DNA of 64,000 bases from Pseudomonadota bacterium. Lineage in GTDB: Bacteria; Desulfobacterota; Binatia; Binatales; Binataceae. Position numbers and translations under genes: made by a program. The notes under the pieces are model-generated. The model searched no databases, was not told the DNA's origin, and worked only from the letters and a program-made list of their open reading frames with translations. Below are positions 16,611-25,577 of the stretch, one piece after another. Position 1 is the first letter of the stretch, and the number at the start of each line of letters is the position of its first letter. The stretch is taken from the NCBI GenBank assembly GCA_021323945.1, contig JAJPKA010000003.1, positions 62,001 through 126,000 of the forward strand, read 5' to 3'.

Positions 16611-17486
16611 TCAGGCGGTCGAGTCACCAATCCTAGCCGTGCTGCGTAGCAGGAATCCATTACCCATTTCGGCGAACTTGCGTTCACGCTCGCGGCGCAG
16701 CTGTTGCGGTCTCATCTTGGAGAGTTTTGTCAGGTGACGCGAGATGGCGGCTCCGAGAAGTGCAACTGCCTGTGCGGGGTTGCGATGGGCCCCCCCGGGC
16801 GGTTCAGGAACCACCTCGTCGATCACCTTGAGATCCAGCAGGTCCTGCGCCGACAACTTCAGCGCTGCCGCCGCAGCCGCTACTTTCTCAGGGTTGGCAT
16901 CACGCCATAGGATCGCGGCACATCCCTCTGGCGTGATGACACTGTAGGATGCGTTCTCCTGCATCAACACCCGGTTCGCTACGCCGAGTGCGAGCGCCCC
17001 GCCCGATCCACCTTCGCCAATCACGCATGCGATAATGGGAACAGTAACGCGCGCCATCAGCACCAGGTTCGTAGCGATCGCTTCGCCCTGGCCCCGCTCT
17101 TCAGCCCCAATTCCCGGCTCCGCTCCCTGGGTATCGATAAATGTAACGATCGGTAGGCGGAAACGGTCCGCGAGGTCGAACAAGCGCGCTGCTTTGCGGT
17201 AGCCCTCGGGATGAGCGCGGCCGAAATTGCGGCGTATCCGCTCGGCGGTGGAGCGCCCCCGTTGATGACCAGCAATGGCGACGGCGTTGCGCCCAAGATA
17301 GCCGAGCCCGGTTACAATCGCCTCATCATCCGCATATCGGCGGTCGCCATGAATCTCGAAGAAGTCGCGCGCCAGGCCTTCGATGTAGTCGAGAGTTTGC
17401 GGACGACCAGGCTCTCGGGCCAGGCGCACGCGCTCGATGGGAGTCAGCCCTTGCACAACCTCTTTGGCCTCACTGGAAGGCTTCAT
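16611..17486 (-). CDS. accA: Acetyl-CoA carboxylase carboxyltransferase subunit alpha
   Basis: A 291-residue alpha subunit of the ACC carboxyltransferase, which passes the carboxyl group from biotin to acetyl-CoA for fatty-acid synthesis with AccD. Recognisable blocks are LDYIEGLARDFFEIHGDR, the biotin-carboxyl region FIDTQGAEPGIGAEERGQ, and the oxyanion-hole segment GEGGSGGALALG. The E. coli N-terminal extension is partly shortened. The ATG at 17486 is preferred over an in-frame TTG four codons upstream. It sits between miaA and pheA on the same strand; accD and the biotin subunits are not in the window. Confidence 0.95.
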   Translation of the reverse strand: MKPSSEAKEVVQGLTPIERVRLAREPGRPQTLDYIEGLARDFFEIHGDRRYADDEAIVTGLGYLGRNAVAIAGHQRGRSTAERIRRNFGRAHPEGYRKAARLFDLADRFRLPIVTFIDTQGAEPGIGAEERGQGEAIATNLVLMARVTVPIIACVIGEGGSGGALALGVANRVLMQENASYSVITPEGCAAILWRDANPEKVAAAAAALKLSAQDLLDLKVIDEVVPEPPGGAHRNPAQAVALLGAAISRHLTKLSKMRPQQLRRERERKFAEMGNGFLLRSTARIGDSTA

Positions 17487-17556
17487 CTTTGGACACAAAG
17501 GACCAGAGTGGCTATTACCGCTAAATAGTCAGATCTGTTGATGCTGACCGGCCGTC

Positions 17557-18534
17557 TCAACCTGTCGCCTCGGCCGAATCTCCTCTGAAACCCGATCCAT
17601 CCGGCTGACCCGAGAAAAAACCTTGAAGCAGCCTCGATACCGCATCAGGACCGTGCGAGGTATCGTACCACACGATCTCTGGATCCGCTCGGAACCAGGT
17701 CAGTTGGCGTTTGGCCAACCTGCGGCTGGCACGCTTGGCTAGCGTGACAGCCTCTGACAGGCCGATCTCACCTCTTAGATATCCGGCAATTTCGCGGTAA
17801 CCAATCGTCGACAGCGGCAGCTGATAGCCCTTCGCAAGCAGCTGGCGGACTTCATCGACCAAGCCCTTTTCGATCATCATGTCGAACCGTTGGTCTATTG
17901 TTGCATACAATTCTGGGCGTGGCTTCGTCAGCCCGATAACTAGGGTTTCAAATGGTCGCTGCGCGAACGAATGGCGCTTCTGGTGATGACTAATGGGGAC
18001 TCCGGTCTGTTGGTACACTTCAAGTGCTCGCACGATCCGCTTTAGATCGTTTGGACCGATCCGGCTGCCGGCTTCCGGATCGACCTGTACCAACTGGCCA
18101 AACAGATGACTTATCCCATGTCGGCGTGCGAGACTATTGAGTTCGGCGCGGATTTGTTGTGACGCGGGTGGCGCGCTGAAAATGCCGCCGCAGATGGCGC
18201 GAAGGTAAAGCCCACTCCCGCCCACGACCAGGACTGGCCGGCCGCGTTGCGCTATATCGACTATGGCCGCCTGGGCTATCTTGGCAAATTCCGCTACGTC
18301 GATAGGTTGATCGGGATCGCGGATATCAATCAGATGATGCGGGAGCCGCCGTCGTTCCTCGGCGCTCGGTTTCGCTGTGCCAATATCCATGCCGCGATAT
18401 ATCTGGCGCGAGTCGGCGTTTACGATTTCTGCGCCAAGTCGCTCGGCAATTTCCAGTGCGAGCGAGCTCTTGCCCGCCGCCGTCGGCCCGACGATAAACC
18501 CTACACGGATCCGCCTTGAAGGCATGATTGTCAT
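17557..18534 (-). CDS. miaA: tRNA dimethylallyltransferase
   Basis: A 325-residue enzyme that adds a dimethylallyl group to A37 of tRNAs reading UNN codons. The P-loop GPTAAGKS is at 16-23, followed by ADSRQIYRGMDIGTAKP, the DIRDPDQ block, and the tRNA-binding RRLAKRQLTWFR near the C-terminus. Start options are ATG 18534 and ATG 18525. It is first in the minus-strand housekeeping block and diverges from ppk1. A minus-strand TATAAT lies in the shared upstream region. Hfq and HflX, its frequent partners in gammaproteobacteria, are absent here. Confidence 0.95.
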   Translation of the reverse strand: MTIMPSRRIRVGFIVGPTAAGKSSLALEIAERLGAEIVNADSRQIYRGMDIGTAKPSAEERRRLPHHLIDIRDPDQPIDVAEFAKIAQAAIVDIAQRGRPVLVVGGSGLYLRAICGGIFSAPPASQQIRAELNSLARRHGISHLFGQLVQVDPEAGSRIGPNDLKRIVRALEVYQQTGVPISHHQKRHSFAQRPFETLVIGLTKPRPELYATIDQRFDMMIEKGLVDEVRQLLAKGYQLPLSTIGYREIAGYLRGEIGLSEAVTLAKRASRRLAKRQLTWFRADPEIVWYDTSHGPDAVSRLLQGFFSGQPDGSGFRGDSAEATG

Positions 18535-18659
18535 TCTTTAAACCGTGCAGTGCTGCGATGCTGAAGTTCTATTCCTGAACCTCAGAACGCGAATCCTCGC
18601 ACCACGCAAACTTGCGTTACCGCTCTCCAACTAGCTGAGTAAAACCTTATAGTGGTCAA

Positions 18660-18687
18660 ATTATAGCGGACTTGGATAAATTGTATC
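18660..18687 (-). promoter_or_regulatory. Candidate sigma-70 promoter for miaA
   Basis: On the minus strand, GATACA at 18687-18682 is followed after 16 nt by a consensus TATAAT at 18665-18660. The -35 box matches only half of consensus. Transcription would start near 18652 and give a leader of about 118 nt before miaA. Support is compositional only. Confidence 0.27.
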
Positions 18688-18821
18688 AGATAGTTCCGAG
18701 AGCAGACACAAACGGCTAAAAAGAGTTCGAGGTCAGAAAAATCGAAGCTGACAAAATATCCGCGCAGTCGAGCCGGCCAAGTGCAAACGCCATCATCGCC
18801 GCAAAGGGCGACCCCGGGGCT

Positions 18822-20984
18822 TTGCGCGGCTGCGCTGGTGAAACCTCGCTGCTTGCGCCCGACCTGTATCTCAACCGTGAATTGACCTGGCTAAGCTTTA
18901 ACCGCCGCGTTTTGGCTGAAGCCGAGGATGAACGCAATCCCCTTTTGGAGAGGTTGAAGTTCCTGGCAATTTCGGCCTCTAACCTCGACGAATTCTTCAT
19001 GAAGCGCATCGGCGGACTTAAGCAACAAGCCAGCAGTGGCGTCACGATGTTGACAATCGATGGCCGCACCCCGCAGGCCCAGATCGCCGAATGCCTTGAG
19101 GTTATCCGAGACCAGGAACGACAACAACGCACGATCCTCGCAATACTTTTAGCCGAATTGAAAGCGCATGGGATTGCCCTGCGTAGTTACCATGAGCTCT
19201 CCGCACCGCAGAAGCTCGCGCTACGTGAACATTATCAGCGCAACATTTTCCCGCTGGTGACACCGCTGGCGATCGACCCGGCACATCCTTTTCCCTTCGT
19301 TTCCAACTTGTCGCTTAATCTTCTGGTGACGGTCCGAGCTCCAACTGAGGAACCGCCCGGCGAGGCGGCTGCCGCCGAATCCGACGCGGCACTGGCCCGG
19401 ATCAAGGTGCCGGTCGGAAACGGGGTGCCACGCTTCGTGCGCATCGAGGGCAACCAGTTCGTATTGCTCGAGCAGGTGATCGCTCACAATCTCGACCTGT
19501 TGTTCCCGCAAGCCGAAATCGTCAAATGGGAACTGTTCCGGGTCTGTCGTAACGCCAACGCCGAACGCAACGAGGAAGAAGCTGATGACCTGCTCGCGCT
19601 GATCGAGAGCGAATTGCGCGACCGCAAAATGGCTCCGATCGTCCGGCTTGAAGTGGAGCAGGGAATAGAACCGCTCCATCGCGGGATGCTAGCGGCTGAG
19701 CTGGGGCTCGATGAGCAAACCGAGGTGTTCGAGACCGAGGGAATGCTGGCGCTACGGGATCTGATGGAATTGGCCGAGCTACAGATTCCCAAACTGCATT
19801 ATCTACCACATCACCCGCTTGACCATCCGCGGCTTCAGGAGCATCGCAATATCTTTCACATTATCCGCGAAGCCGGCTCGATTCTCCTGCGTCATCCATA
19901 TGACTCGTACGCGACCTCGGTCGAGCGCCTTCTGCGTGAAGCCAGCCAGGACCCCAAGGTGCTCGCCATCAAGATGACAATTTATCGCACTTCCGCCGAC
20001 GCTCGCCTGCTAAGTTATCTGATCGAAGCTGCCCGCAATGGCAAGCAGGTAGCAGTGGTCATCGAACTCAAGGCCCGTTTCGACGAAGAGGCGAACATCC
20101 ACTTTGCCAGTTATCTGGAAGATTTCGGCATCCATGTGACTTATGGCGTGCTCGGCTTGAAAACGCACTGTAAAGTCATCCTGGTGGTTCGGCGGGATTA
20201 CAACGGTCTGCGCCGCTATGCGCACATCGGCACCGGTAACTATCATGCCGAAACGGCGCGCCAGTATGCAGACTTCGGACTTCTCACAGCCGACGACCAG
20301 ATCGGCCATGATTTGACTGAGCTATTTAACTTTCTTACGACCGGCTACCGGCCTAAGCGCGCTTATCAGAAGTTGTTGCCGGCGCCAGCAATGCTTAAGC
20401 AGGCGCTGCTCGAAAAAATCGAGCGCGAAATCAACCTTAAATCCCACAATCGCGATTACCAAGCGCTCGTGCAATTCAAAGTGAATGCCCTTGAAGATGG
20501 CGATATCACTCGCGCGCTTTATCGCGCGTCAATGGCCGGTGTTAAAGTAGACCTAATCATACGTGATACCTGCCGGCTGCGGCCCGGTATTCCACACCTG
20601 TCGGATAACGTCAGGGTGGTCAGCATCGTTGGGCGCTTCCTCGAGCACGGGCGCATCTACTATTTTCATAACGGCGGCAACGAGGAGTACCTGATTGGCT
20701 CGGCCGACGCGATGGCGCGGAATCTCGACAGTCGGGTTGAAGTCCTGGCTCCCGTCGAGGATCCGCTGCTACGGAAAGAGCTCCGCACGGTTTTGGAATG
20801 TCAGCTCAAGCCCAACCGCTGCCAGTGGGAAATGCAGCCGGACGGTACTTATGTCAGGAGCACAGCCGAAGAGAGCTGTCAACAGCAGCTCATCGACCTG
20901 GTGGAACGGGCCTATCAAAGACATCATCGTCGGCGGCGCGGATTTGCTCGTCGCCTTCCACGGAATGCTGTCGTCGAACACTAA
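18822..20984 (+). CDS. ppk1: Polyphosphate kinase 1
   Basis: A 720-residue polyphosphate kinase that transfers the gamma phosphate of ATP to a growing polyphosphate chain. The N-domain has PDLYLNRELTWLSFNRRVL near residue 13. The two phospholipase-D-like domains carry GLKTHCKV with H449, equivalent to the autophosphorylated His435 of E. coli, HIGTGNYH around 468-475, and RFLEHGRIYYF with H609. The start is a TTG at 18822. The frame is open upstream to 18720 but holds no better start, and the TTG gives the family-typical N-terminus. It stands alone, without ppx nearby. It runs convergently toward the cation-transport module at 21038-25346. Confidence 0.95.
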   Translation: MRGCAGETSLLAPDLYLNRELTWLSFNRRVLAEAEDERNPLLERLKFLAISASNLDEFFMKRIGGLKQQASSGVTMLTIDGRTPQAQIAECLEVIRDQERQQRTILAILLAELKAHGIALRSYHELSAPQKLALREHYQRNIFPLVTPLAIDPAHPFPFVSNLSLNLLVTVRAPTEEPPGEAAAAESDAALARIKVPVGNGVPRFVRIEGNQFVLLEQVIAHNLDLLFPQAEIVKWELFRVCRNANAERNEEEADDLLALIESELRDRKMAPIVRLEVEQGIEPLHRGMLAAELGLDEQTEVFETEGMLALRDLMELAELQIPKLHYLPHHPLDHPRLQEHRNIFHIIREAGSILLRHPYDSYATSVERLLREASQDPKVLAIKMTIYRTSADARLLSYLIEAARNGKQVAVVIELKARFDEEANIHFASYLEDFGIHVTYGVLGLKTHCKVILVVRRDYNGLRRYAHIGTGNYHAETARQYADFGLLTADDQIGHDLTELFNFLTTGYRPKRAYQKLLPAPAMLKQALLEKIEREINLKSHNRDYQALVQFKVNALEDGDITRALYRASMAGVKVDLIIRDTCRLRPGIPHLSDNVRVVSIVGRFLEHGRIYYFHNGGNEEYLIGSADAMARNLDSRVEVLAPVEDPLLRKELRTVLECQLKPNRCQWEMQPDGTYVRSTAEESCQQQLIDLVERAYQRHHRRRRGFARRLPRNAVVEH

Positions 20985-21037
20985 ACTGCATTCGAACGGT
21001 CCACGTCGGTTAAAGCCATCGCCTCATCTGCGTCACA

Positions 21038-21604
21038 CTAGTCACCTTCGAGCTGTGCTAATTCAGCGGTAATGCCCAGCTCCGTCGGCGTTGGAGCGTG
21101 CAGGCCCAGGAAGGAATTGAACGCGAAGATCAACAAGGTCAGCCACAAAGGCGTAGTCGAGGAATACCGCAACGCCAGCAGTCCAAGGATGCCTACGCCG
21201 AAGGGCAGAATAAACTTCAGATCGACCTCGTTATCAGTCGCCACCCGAATTTCATGATCCAGCTGCCTGAAAAATGCATCAATCCGCCGGGCGGCCAGAG
21301 AACGGCCTCGCACTCGAGAGCGACGACCGGAACGGTAGTGAGTCTGATACGAATCCGTCAGGGCGATTGGCGCAGCTGAGCCACCAAGGACCGCCTCCAA
21401 CGCCTTCAGGCTTCGATAATGCTGTGGCGAGTATTGAATAAGTATACTACCGGTAATTGGATTGAACTCGACCTGAGTTATTCCGGGGGCTCGAGCAATC
21501 GCTGAGCTGATTTCGCGAAGCTCATCGGTTTCACCCTTCGCAGCAGGTATCCGGAGCCGCAAACGCCCAGGAAGATGATGATGTACATAAGCATCTAGTG
21601 CCAT
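21038..21604 (-). CDS. Small HMA-like domain membrane protein, P-type ATPase accessory
   Basis: A 188-residue protein. Residues 5-75 fold like a heavy-metal-associated domain but have no CxxC; the place is taken by HHHLPGRLRLRIP. About residues 125-165 hold two hydrophobic segments (FILPFGVGILGLLAL and LWLTLLIFAFNSFLGL), so it should sit in the inner membrane with the domain in the cytoplasm. The ATG at 21604 follows GGGGG by about 6 nt; an in-frame TTG at 21622 is less likely. The LPGRxRxR block recurs at the N-terminus of the P-type ATPase encoded upstream. This suggests a paired domain used in transport regulation. The metal is unknown; the family is close to Pfam HMA_2. Confidence 0.72.
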   Translation of the reverse strand: MALDAYVHHHLPGRLRLRIPAAKGETDELREISSAIARAPGITQVEFNPITGSILIQYSPQHYRSLKALEAVLGGSAAPIALTDSYQTHYRSGRRSRVRGRSLAARRIDAFFRQLDHEIRVATDNEVDLKFILPFGVGILGLLALRYSSTTPLWLTLLIFAFNSFLGLHAPTPTELGITAELAQLEGD

Positions 21605-21748
21605 TCGCAACCCCCAGGCCAAACCGCTTTATCGCGTAGCTATTTGCCTTTTTCTGGCGCCCAGAGCAGCGCACGTGATCAGCCACTCCAGCACCTTTTG
21701 CCTCCCATCGGTCGCCGGCACTCAGGTCCAGGGACGAGCGGCGATACT

Positions 21749-22123
21749 CTACTGAATCGGACCGCTCTCGGCACGAGCCTCTGCGACCATATCAGAGATG
21801 GTTTCGGAAGCCTCAGACGCCATCTCGCGAGCCATCGTCGCGGCGCTATAGCCGGCCTTGATCGCGGTCTTAAGCAGCGGACGAATGGTCCCGCCGACGA
21901 GATCCGGCAACCAGTTCGAGGCCATTGCGATCCCGGCCCCAACTGCCATACCCACCAGTAGCTCGGGTTGGATCAGTGCGGCGATGCCAATGAGAGCACC
22001 GGTAGTCAGCAAAGGTCCGCTGACGGGTCTGTGGAAGGCCTGACGCCCTCCCGTCGAAGACTCTCGATGTTCGCTGGTTCGATGTTCTGCGTTGTGCCCA
22101 GAACCACTATCTTCGCGCGCCAT
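21749..22123 (-). CDS. Small membrane protein, DUF5132-like
   Basis: A 124-residue protein. The ATG at 22123 has AGGAGG at 22135-22130 with a 6-nt spacer, which decides it over the ATG at 22177. The N-terminal 35 residues are polar and low in complexity. They are followed by a Gly/Ala-rich hydrophobic hairpin at about 40-75 (LLTTGALIGIAALI, LLVGMAVGAGIAMA), then an amphipathic C-terminal helix rich in Ala, Glu and Met. This resembles DUF5132 (YtxH-like) proteins. It lies between the HMA-like protein and the P-type ATPase on the same strand with short gaps, so it probably serves the same transport unit. The function is unknown. Confidence 0.66.
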   Translation of the reverse strand: MAREDSGSGHNAEHRTSEHRESSTGGRQAFHRPVSGPLLTTGALIGIAALIQPELLVGMAVGAGIAMASNWLPDLVGGTIRPLLKTAIKAGYSAATMAREMASEASETISDMVAEARAESGPIQ

Positions 22124-22129
22124 CTCTTG

Positions 22130-22135
22130 CCTCCT
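22130..22135 (-). promoter_or_regulatory. Strong Shine-Dalgarno site fixing ATG 22123
   Basis: AGGAGG on the minus strand sits 6 nt before ATG 22123. It removes 18 residues from the longest open frame of the DUF5132-like gene. Confidence 0.6.
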
Positions 22136-22211
22136 GGCTAACCGAGCAGTCGTTTTACTTGCTCGCTGCCTTTTCATCGAACTACACAGTCACCGGCTGG
22201 TGAGCAGACGG

Positions 22212-25200
22212 TCATATTGCAACCCAACTCCCAGAGCGAGTCTCGAGCTTAGGTTCAAGCGCAGCCTCTTCCTGCGGTTTTCGCAAGGAGCTTGAAGCAC
22301 CATTGAAGGTCAATAATTTGACGCCTTCGGTCGCGAGGAACGGCAGCATCGCCCCCGCTCCAACTATTACGGCGTCGTCAATCGCAATTGGAGTCAAGCC
22401 GAGTACATCGCGCAAATGCGGAACCAAAAGAGTCAGGGCCTGAAGTCCGTAGGATATCACTAAGGCAGCCGTAAGATAATGATTGGATGGTAGCCGACGA
22501 CCGCCAAGCACGCTATGGCTCGCCGAGCGACAACTTACAGCATGCAACAGCTGGCTCGAAGTGAGGGCGGTAAATGCCAAGGTGCTGGCCCGCGCACCCG
22601 CCCCATACCTGGCCAGACCGTAGCCGTAAACCGCCAAAGCCCCTCCAGATAGCGCCGCCGACTCAGCGACGATGCGGCCAAGGTCATCATTGTTCACTAC
22701 AGGTTCGCTTGGATCGCGCGGTGGTGCGGACATGACGTCCGGTTCTGGAGGTTCCAGGGCAAGCGCCAGACCCGGCAGGATATCAGAAATCAAATTGATC
22801 CAAAGAAGCTGCATAGCGTTGAGTGGATGACCAAGACCGGTAGCCAAAGCGATGAATACCACCATTATTTCGCTGAAGTTGGTCGCCAGCAGAAAATGCA
22901 ACGATTTCCGGATGTTGCTGTAGATCGCACGCCCCTGCCCGATTGCGACGAGCATCGTCTGCAAATCGTCATTCTCAAGCACCACGTCAGCGACGTCGCG
23001 GGCAGCGTCTGTACCCGTACTTCCCATTGCTATACCGATATCGGCTGCCTTAAGGGCGGGGCTGTCGTTAATCCCATCGCCCGTCATCGCCACAACATGA
23101 CCGCCACGTTGCAGGGCCTGCACGATTTGCAGCTTGTTGGCCGGGCTGACGCGCGCGAAGACCTGCGCGTGGCGCGAAATATCGGCAACCCCAATCTGTT
23201 CCAAATCCGCAGGACCGCTGATCTCATACACGCGCAACTGCCCGTTGCGGCTCAATTCCAATGCTCTGCCGACCGCTGAAGCGGTCAGCGGCTGGTCGCC
23301 GGTAATCATGATGGTATCGATACCGGCCTGATGGAATGCCTGGATAGCCTCACGAACGCCTTGGCGGATGGGATCCGCCATGGCGACCATGCCCAGCCAT
23401 ACCAGGTCACGCTCAATCTGGCTGCGCCCCTCGGCAGGCAACTCGCGATAGGCGATCCCGAGCACGCGCAGGGCTGCACCAGCCATTCGGTCGTTTTCCG
23501 CGAGAATTCGCAAACGGTCGGCCTCACTAATCGGGACTCGTCCACTGTCGCGGATTTGCCACCTGCACATCGCCAAGACTTCACTCGGGCTACCTTTGAC
23601 CGCCACTAGGAATGGTCCCCTGAACGTCTTCCGGAAGCGGGGCTTCACTCGGTGAAGTGTGCACATATAGTTGCGCTGTTCGGCACGCCTGATGGTTCTG
23701 AGTGTGGGGTACTGAGTGCGGAGCGCGATCGGATCGATTCCCAGGTGAAGCGCCAGCTCAATGAGCGCATTTTCAGTCGCGGAGCCGCTGACCTTGTGGC
23801 TGCCGGCGTATCGCTCTATGGTGCTTTCGCTACATAAGACGCAGATTTCGGCCAGCTTCCGGAAGCCATCATTTAGCGCGGGCGGCTGTTCTTCGAGGTT
23901 GAATTCTTCGCCTGGAAAATGTAATTGCTGCTCCCCACAGCAAACAATCTCCACTTTCATTCGGTTCAGCGTAAGCGTGCCGGTTTTGTCCAGACAAACC
24001 GTCTTTACGCAGCCGAGCGTCTCGACCGCTTCCAACTTGCGGATTATGACCCCGTGCCGGCGCATCTTGACGATGCCCAAGGCCAAGGTGGACGCGGCGA
24101 CTACCGGCAAGCCTTCGGGCACGGACGCCACCGCCAGCGAGATTGCGGTCTCCAGCATTTGCACCAGGCCGTAGCCCTGGAACAGCCCGATCAGTAAGAT
24201 CAAGGTGCAGATACCGCTGCAGATGATTACCAATTGCCGACCGAGTGCGGCTAGCTGCCGCTCCATTGGTGTTTCTGGCGCTTTGGTCTCACCTGCCAAG
24301 CGATGAATCAGTCCTAACTCCGTCTGCGGCCCCGTTGCGACGACAATGGCAAGCCCGCTCCCACCGGTCACTCGGGTTCCCATATAGACCATGTTCTTTC
24401 GCTGCCCGAGGGGGAGAAACGGATTGTTGAGGGTCTGTGCACTCTTGGCGAGCGGCAGGCCTTCACCGGTCAAGGCCGATTCGTCCACCGTTAGTTCTTC
24501 AGCTTCGATAATCCTCGCGTCGGCGCAGACGTACGTCCCCGGCTGAAGCACGATGACGTCACCCGGCACAACGCGTTCGGACGCAATCTGGTGCAGTTTT
24601 CCGTCACGGACCACCAGCGCGGTAGGCTCGACGAAGCGCTTGAGCGAACCGATTAAGCTTTCTGATCGACTCTCCGTAAAAAATCCCAGTGCTGCATTGA
24701 TCGCCAGCACCCCACCAATTGCGATTGCATCGGAGAGCCCGCCGGTGAACAACGAGATGGTTGCTGCGGCAAGCAACAATGCCGTCGGCATCGAGTCGAA
24801 CTGATCACGTAGGATGGTCCAGCCGGAGCGTGGTCGAAGCTCGGGAAGACGATTGGGGCCAAAAGTCTTGAAGCGCTCCGTGGCGTCCAGCTCAGTCAGT
24901 CCCGTCTCCGAGCTGTCGAACTGTTTAATTACGTGGTCGGCACCGCTCAGGTGCCAACCGTTTTCGGCGTTTTTGCTGACCCGGTTGACGAACTCATCAA
25001 GCCTGTCCGGGGACAGCGGCTTTTGACTGGTGCGGCCAGCAATCGCAGCAGCATTCGAGCCCGAGTTTAGTGGCCTTTGCTGAGTAGAAGAAGGTAAAGC
25101 TCCTATTATCTCTTCCAGCAGTAGAGCAATTTGGTCGGGTTCGATCGCCGAATCAAACTCGACCAGCACACTAGCCGTTAAGGTATTAGCTACTACTCGA

Positions 25201-25346
25201 TGGATGTGAGGACGTAATAACAACTCCCGCTCTATGGCGCGCTTTAAAGCGGGACGATGGTATAGGCCGCGAACCCGAAAACGCACCCGACCCGGGAGAA
25301 CATGCACGGGCTCAGCGGGTGCACTTAGAGATTGCAGGTCCGCCAA
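22212..25346 (-). CDS. Cation-translocating P-type ATPase, Ca2+-type, with N-terminal HMA-like domain
   Basis: A 1044-residue P-type ATPase. Residues 12-85 form an HMA-like domain without CxxC (VLPGRVRFRVRG). The cation ATPase N-domain and first membrane hairpin follow at 135-225. The actuator loop has LTGEG at 292-296, and the catalytic DKTGTLT has the phosphorylated D453. TGDGINDSPALKAADIG marks the hinge. M4 reads SVPEGLP at 408-414 and M6 contains NLISD, both typical of P2-type Ca2+ pumps and unlike the CPC of heavy-metal pumps. Calcium or another hard divalent cation is therefore likely, moved out of the cytoplasm. The TTG start at 25346 follows AGGAGA by about 5 nt. It leads a unit with two small membrane proteins downstream. 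Confidence 0.88.
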   Translation of the reverse strand: MADLQSLSAPAEPVHVLPGRVRFRVRGLYHRPALKRAIERELLLRPHIHRVVANTLTASVLVEFDSAIEPDQIALLLEEIIGALPSSTQQRPLNSGSNAAAIAGRTSQKPLSPDRLDEFVNRVSKNAENGWHLSGADHVIKQFDSSETGLTELDATERFKTFGPNRLPELRPRSGWTILRDQFDSMPTALLLAAATISLFTGGLSDAIAIGGVLAINAALGFFTESRSESLIGSLKRFVEPTALVVRDGKLHQIASERVVPGDVIVLQPGTYVCADARIIEAEELTVDESALTGEGLPLAKSAQTLNNPFLPLGQRKNMVYMGTRVTGGSGLAIVVATGPQTELGLIHRLAGETKAPETPMERQLAALGRQLVIICSGICTLILLIGLFQGYGLVQMLETAISLAVASVPEGLPVVAASTLALGIVKMRRHGVIIRKLEAVETLGCVKTVCLDKTGTLTLNRMKVEIVCCGEQQLHFPGEEFNLEEQPPALNDGFRKLAEICVLCSESTIERYAGSHKVSGSATENALIELALHLGIDPIALRTQYPTLRTIRRAEQRNYMCTLHRVKPRFRKTFRGPFLVAVKGSPSEVLAMCRWQIRDSGRVPISEADRLRILAENDRMAGAALRVLGIAYRELPAEGRSQIERDLVWLGMVAMADPIRQGVREAIQAFHQAGIDTIMITGDQPLTASAVGRALELSRNGQLRVYEISGPADLEQIGVADISRHAQVFARVSPANKLQIVQALQRGGHVVAMTGDGINDSPALKAADIGIAMGSTGTDAARDVADVVLENDDLQTMLVAIGQGRAIYSNIRKSLHFLLATNFSEIMVVFIALATGLGHPLNAMQLLWINLISDILPGLALALEPPEPDVMSAPPRDPSEPVVNNDDLGRIVAESAALSGGALAVYGYGLARYGAGARASTLAFTALTSSQLLHAVSCRSASHSVLGGRRLPSNHYLTAALVISYGLQALTLLVPHLRDVLGLTPIAIDDAVIVGAGAMLPFLATEGVKLLTFNGASSSLRKPQEEAALEPKLETRSGSWVAI

Positions 25347-25562
25347 GCATCTCTCCTGTTTATCAAGAGTCCTGACCAGGGCAAGCTACACGTCCCAGTG
25401 GCCACTTGAGCATAACAGAATCGAGCCGTGCATAGAAATCTATAGGCGCGCTGCCTTCTCAGGCCTTCTGGCGAGATACGTGTCAAGAACGGTTGCGCTG
25501 AACTGCGGGCGCGCGCTATTCCTGCAAGCAGTGCGCGCTGGGTGCCGCCGGGCGCGAGACTC

Positions 25563-25569
25563 AGGAGGA
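25563..25569 (+). promoter_or_regulatory. Strong Shine-Dalgarno site fixing ATG 25578
   Basis: AGGAGGA lies 8 nt before ATG 25578. It rules out the 12-residue longer form beginning at 25542. Confidence 0.65.
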
Positions 25570-25577
25570 CATTTCAC

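Noticed and set aside
18720-18821. In-frame upstream extension of ppk1
   Set aside because: The frame is open but holds no ATG, GTG or TTG, and family proteins start near the TTG at 18822.
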